From: Agrobacterium vitis
GTDB lineage: Bacteria > Pseudomonadota > Alphaproteobacteria > Rhizobiales > Rhizobiaceae
Reading direction: 5' to 3'
Assembly (NCBI RefSeq): GCF_037039395.1
Contig: NZ_CP146242.1
Span: 1,054,001-1,118,000 of the forward strand
DNA: 64,000 nt
In this document: one piece after another, positions 62,301-64,000 of the stretch
Numbering within the stretch: the stretch's first letter is position 1
Layout: the number at the start of each line of letters is the position of its first letter
Notes under the pieces: generated by a model
Databases searched by the model: none
What the model saw: only the letters and a program-made list of their open reading frames with translations
What the model was told of the DNA's origin: nothing
Program-made: the position numbers and the translations under genes

Positions 62301-62948
62301 CTACATGGCGATATAGCGGTCCTTGCGGTGGTTGATGGCCAACGTCAGGTTGACGACCACTGCCCCGATGATCGAGCAGGCAATGATGCCGGGCGTCGCC
62401 ACGAAGAACGAGCCAATCAGCACCATTCCATCGAAGCAAAGCTGCACAAGCCCGGCCCGCCAGCCATAGCGATCCTGAAGATACAGCGCCAAGATACCAA
62501 AGCCCCCAAGGCTTGCCTGATGGCGAAACAGCACCAGCATGCCGGTTCCCACCAGAAGCCCGCCAAAGACGGCGGCCACCAGCGGGTCCAGCAGGGAAAA
62601 TCCGATGAATTTCGGCAGGATGGCGCTCAGTACCGAGGTCAGCAACACCGAGATGAAGGTTTTAGCCGTGAAGGCCAGACCCATCCGCCGGAACGCGAAA
62701 TAGTAAAAGGGCAGGTTGATGGCAAAGAAGATCGGCCCAAACCCCACAGCCGAAACATAATGCAGCAGAAAGGCGACACCCGCCGTGCCGCCGGAGAGCA
62801 ATTTGGCGTTGGACAGCAAGACCACGCCCAGCGCCGCCAGCATGCTGCCCGCCAGCAAGCCCTGCACATCGTCCAGCATGGAATGCTGTTCAGGACTTGA
62901 GGCCATGGGCTTGCGGGACTTGCCTGCCTGTTTGTCTGCTGCCGCCAT
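62301..62948 (-). CDS. YitT family (DUF161) membrane protein
   Basis: A 215-residue integral membrane protein with five to six hydrophobic segments. YitT motifs include GLLAGSMLAALGVVLLSNAK, LLSGGTAGVAFLLHYVSAVG (the SGG turn), PFYYFAFRRMG and LGGFGILALYLQDRYGWRAG. It lacks the C-terminal DUF2179 domain of many YitT proteins. Its substrate is unknown. ATG 62948 has AGGA 8 bp upstream; the frame is open 13 codons further. Confidence 0.9.
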   Translation of the reverse strand: MAAADKQAGKSRKPMASSPEQHSMLDDVQGLLAGSMLAALGVVLLSNAKLLSGGTAGVAFLLHYVSAVGFGPIFFAINLPFYYFAFRRMGLAFTAKTFISVLLTSVLSAILPKFIGFSLLDPLVAAVFGGLLVGTGMLVLFRHQASLGGFGILALYLQDRYGWRAGLVQLCFDGMVLIGSFFVATPGIIACSIIGAVVVNLTLAINHRKDRYIAM

Positions 62949-63183
62949 GAAACTGTCCTGCCTTTGCCACCACCTGGGGATGTTCATCCGTAGACCTGCG
63001 GGCCAGTGTCCTCAAGCGCCGAGGCGCGACATCGCCAAGGTTATCCCCGGTCGCCAGAGACCGCGTCCCGGATAGACGCACCAATATAAATACCTTCGAA
63101 ATTACAAATTAACGATCATCTTTTATTCTGCTCCCTATGAAACAGGCTCGGCGAGATTTCTTGCTTTTCCTGCAATGCATTGA
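62949..63183. other. region upstream of YitT gene and repeat
   Basis: About 235 bp without a recognised gene. The AT-rich part near 63085-63135 may hold a promoter for one of the flanking divergent genes. Confidence 0.35.
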
Positions 63184-63309
63184 AAACCAAGTCTCGAAGA
63201 TGCTGACGCATCCTTCGACTTAAAGACATTGAAAATATCTCAAATGCGTCAGTGGCTTGAGATATATTCAAAAGGAATACGAACTGCCATTTTCAATGAC
63301 ACTTCGTAT
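63184..63309 (+). repeat. MITE-like repeat, family A, copy 2 (126 bp)
   Basis: It starts AAACCAAGTCTCGAAGATGC and ends ATGACACTTCGTAT. It aligns along its whole length with the element at 19888-20011 (read on the other strand), with shared blocks ACGCATCCT, ATATCT-AAATGC and an AGATAT arm. It lies immediately before the sensor gene at 63338, so it may carry or disrupt its promoter. Confidence 0.72.
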
Positions 63310-63337
63310 AAAGGCTGTGGAGGAGACGCCGGAACAG

Positions 63338-64000
63338 ATGAACACGACCATGACGATCATTCTGGTCAATAGTGCCCTTGTCACGCTGTTTTCCATCGTT
63401 TCGAGCAGGCTGGCCGGTTGGCTGGAACAGCAAAACCCGGCCTATAGGCCAATCGGGCTTGGCATTGCCGGCGGCGTCACGGCCATCATCGCCATGCAAT
63501 TTCCGATAACGATCGTACCGGGTCTTTTCATGGACCTTCGCAACAGTGCCATTGCGGTCTGCGGACTGATGGGCGGCCCGGTTTGTGCGATTTTTGCAGC
63601 GGGCATTGCCATAACCTGGCGTGTTCTGGAAGGCGGGATCGGCGCCGGGGCCGGAGCCCTGTCTATTTTACTGGCTGCAGGCGCGGGTATTTGGGCAGGC
63701 TGGCGCGATGAACAGGCAATCTTGAGCCTAAGGCGCATCGCGGCCATGGGCCTTGGTCTCACCATCCTGCCACAGATAACACTCTTGGTCCTTCCACCTG
63801 AAACATGGCCAGCGGTGTTTTCCATCCTGCCACTGATTTTGCCCATGCAATGTCTGGCTGCTCTGCTTGCAGCGGCTGTGATCAGAAGCGAGACATTGCA
63901 ACGCGCTCGGTTGCAGGAAGCAAAACTTTACCGGACCGTCATCGAGAGCATGCCGGAAACCCTGACGGCCAAGGATCGAGAAGGCCGCTTCATCCTCACC
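63338..64000 (+). CDS. 5TM-LYT/PAS sensor protein, probably a diguanylate cyclase (3' end outside window)
   Basis: 221 codons are visible. The N-terminal part has about five to six membrane segments with the 5TM-5TMR_LYT pattern (IVPGLFMDLRNSAIAVCGLMGGPVCAIFAAGIAITWRVLEGGIGAGAG), as in LytS-type sensors. A PAS domain begins at the end (YRTVIESMPETLTAKDREGR). In rhizobia this combination is commonly followed by GGDEF and sometimes EAL, which would lie beyond the window edge; that part is inference. Start ATG 63338; a repeat element ends 28 bp upstream. Confidence 0.85.
   Translation, partial: MNTTMTIILVNSALVTLFSIVSSRLAGWLEQQNPAYRPIGLGIAGGVTAIIAMQFPITIVPGLFMDLRNSAIAVCGLMGGPVCAIFAAGIAITWRVLEGGIGAGAGALSILLAAGAGIWAGWRDEQAILSLRRIAAMGLGLTILPQITLLVLPPETWPAVFSILPLILPMQCLAALLAAAVIRSETLQRARLQEAKLYRTVIESMPETLTAKDREGRFILT

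Overview
The window looks like a chromosomal segment of a Rhizobiaceae bacterium of the Agrobacterium / Allorhizobium vitis type. The reasons are the flagellar gene order (tandem flagellins, fliP, fliL, flgH, motE, flgI, flgA, flgG, fliE, flgC, flgB, a small membrane protein, fliI, flgF, then the opposite-strand motA, fliM, fliN, fliG, flhB), the murA-DUF2948-hisD-UPF0262-phosphatase-infA-maf-yacG-tRNA-Phe block typical of Rhizobiales, and rhizobial-style palindromic intergenic repeats. The genus assignment is inference from memory. No transposase, integrase, phage gene or CRISPR array was seen.

Region 1 (1-19881) is the motility locus. Four flagellin genes (the first cut by the window edge) lie head to tail on the minus strand, three with clear hairpin terminators. 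A long minus-strand set follows, fliP back to flgF, with many 4-bp ATGA overlaps. A divergent set, motA-fliM-fliN-fliG, is followed by flhB and one unknown gene. Together they encode filament, rod, P- and L-rings, export apparatus, stator and switch. Three flagellins share a nearly identical central segment although their ends differ, which points to recent gene conversion.

Region 2 (19882-26239) holds a dense cluster of intergenic repeats, an unknown membrane-anchored protein, a TonB-dependent siderophore receptor divergent from an RpiR-type regulator, and an ABC-F ATPase.

Region 3 (26580-32739) is a surface-polysaccharide (group 2 capsule-like) locus that looks decayed. It has a GT4 glycosyltransferase with an apparent frame break at a C6 run, an intact GT2 glycosyltransferase, an intact KpsE-like protein, a KpsT-like ATPase, a second KpsE-like gene with a frameshift, and a KpsM-like permease cut to 46 codons. 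It ends at a GNAT acetyltransferase remnant beside tRNA-Thr.

Region 4 (32890-38986) is the conserved housekeeping block ending in tRNA-Phe.

Region 5 (39196-49137) is a second sugar/glycan locus. It contains two glycosyltransferases, a CmcI-type methyltransferase, an NAD-dependent epimerase/reductase, the set rfbF-rfbG-rfbC-like-C-methyltransferase that would make a CDP-linked branched 6-deoxyhexose, and galE. The last 34 codons of galE are supplied by a 105-bp dispersed repeat.

Region 6 (49295-64000) is mixed: aminotransferase, mscL, an SLC5-type transporter/histidine kinase/receiver hybrid, an FKBP isomerase, a metallophosphoesterase, a protein kinase fused to a universal stress domain, the pdeM/Lhr-like helicase pair, a PheC-like periplasmic dehydratase, a YitT membrane protein, and the start of a 5TM/PAS sensor.

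The most unusual content is in the repeats: (i) a 105-bp family with 15-bp terminal inverted repeats that carries an open frame and forms a protein C-terminus; (ii) a MITE-like 124-126 bp family, one deleted copy of which sits in the centre of a second palindromic element.
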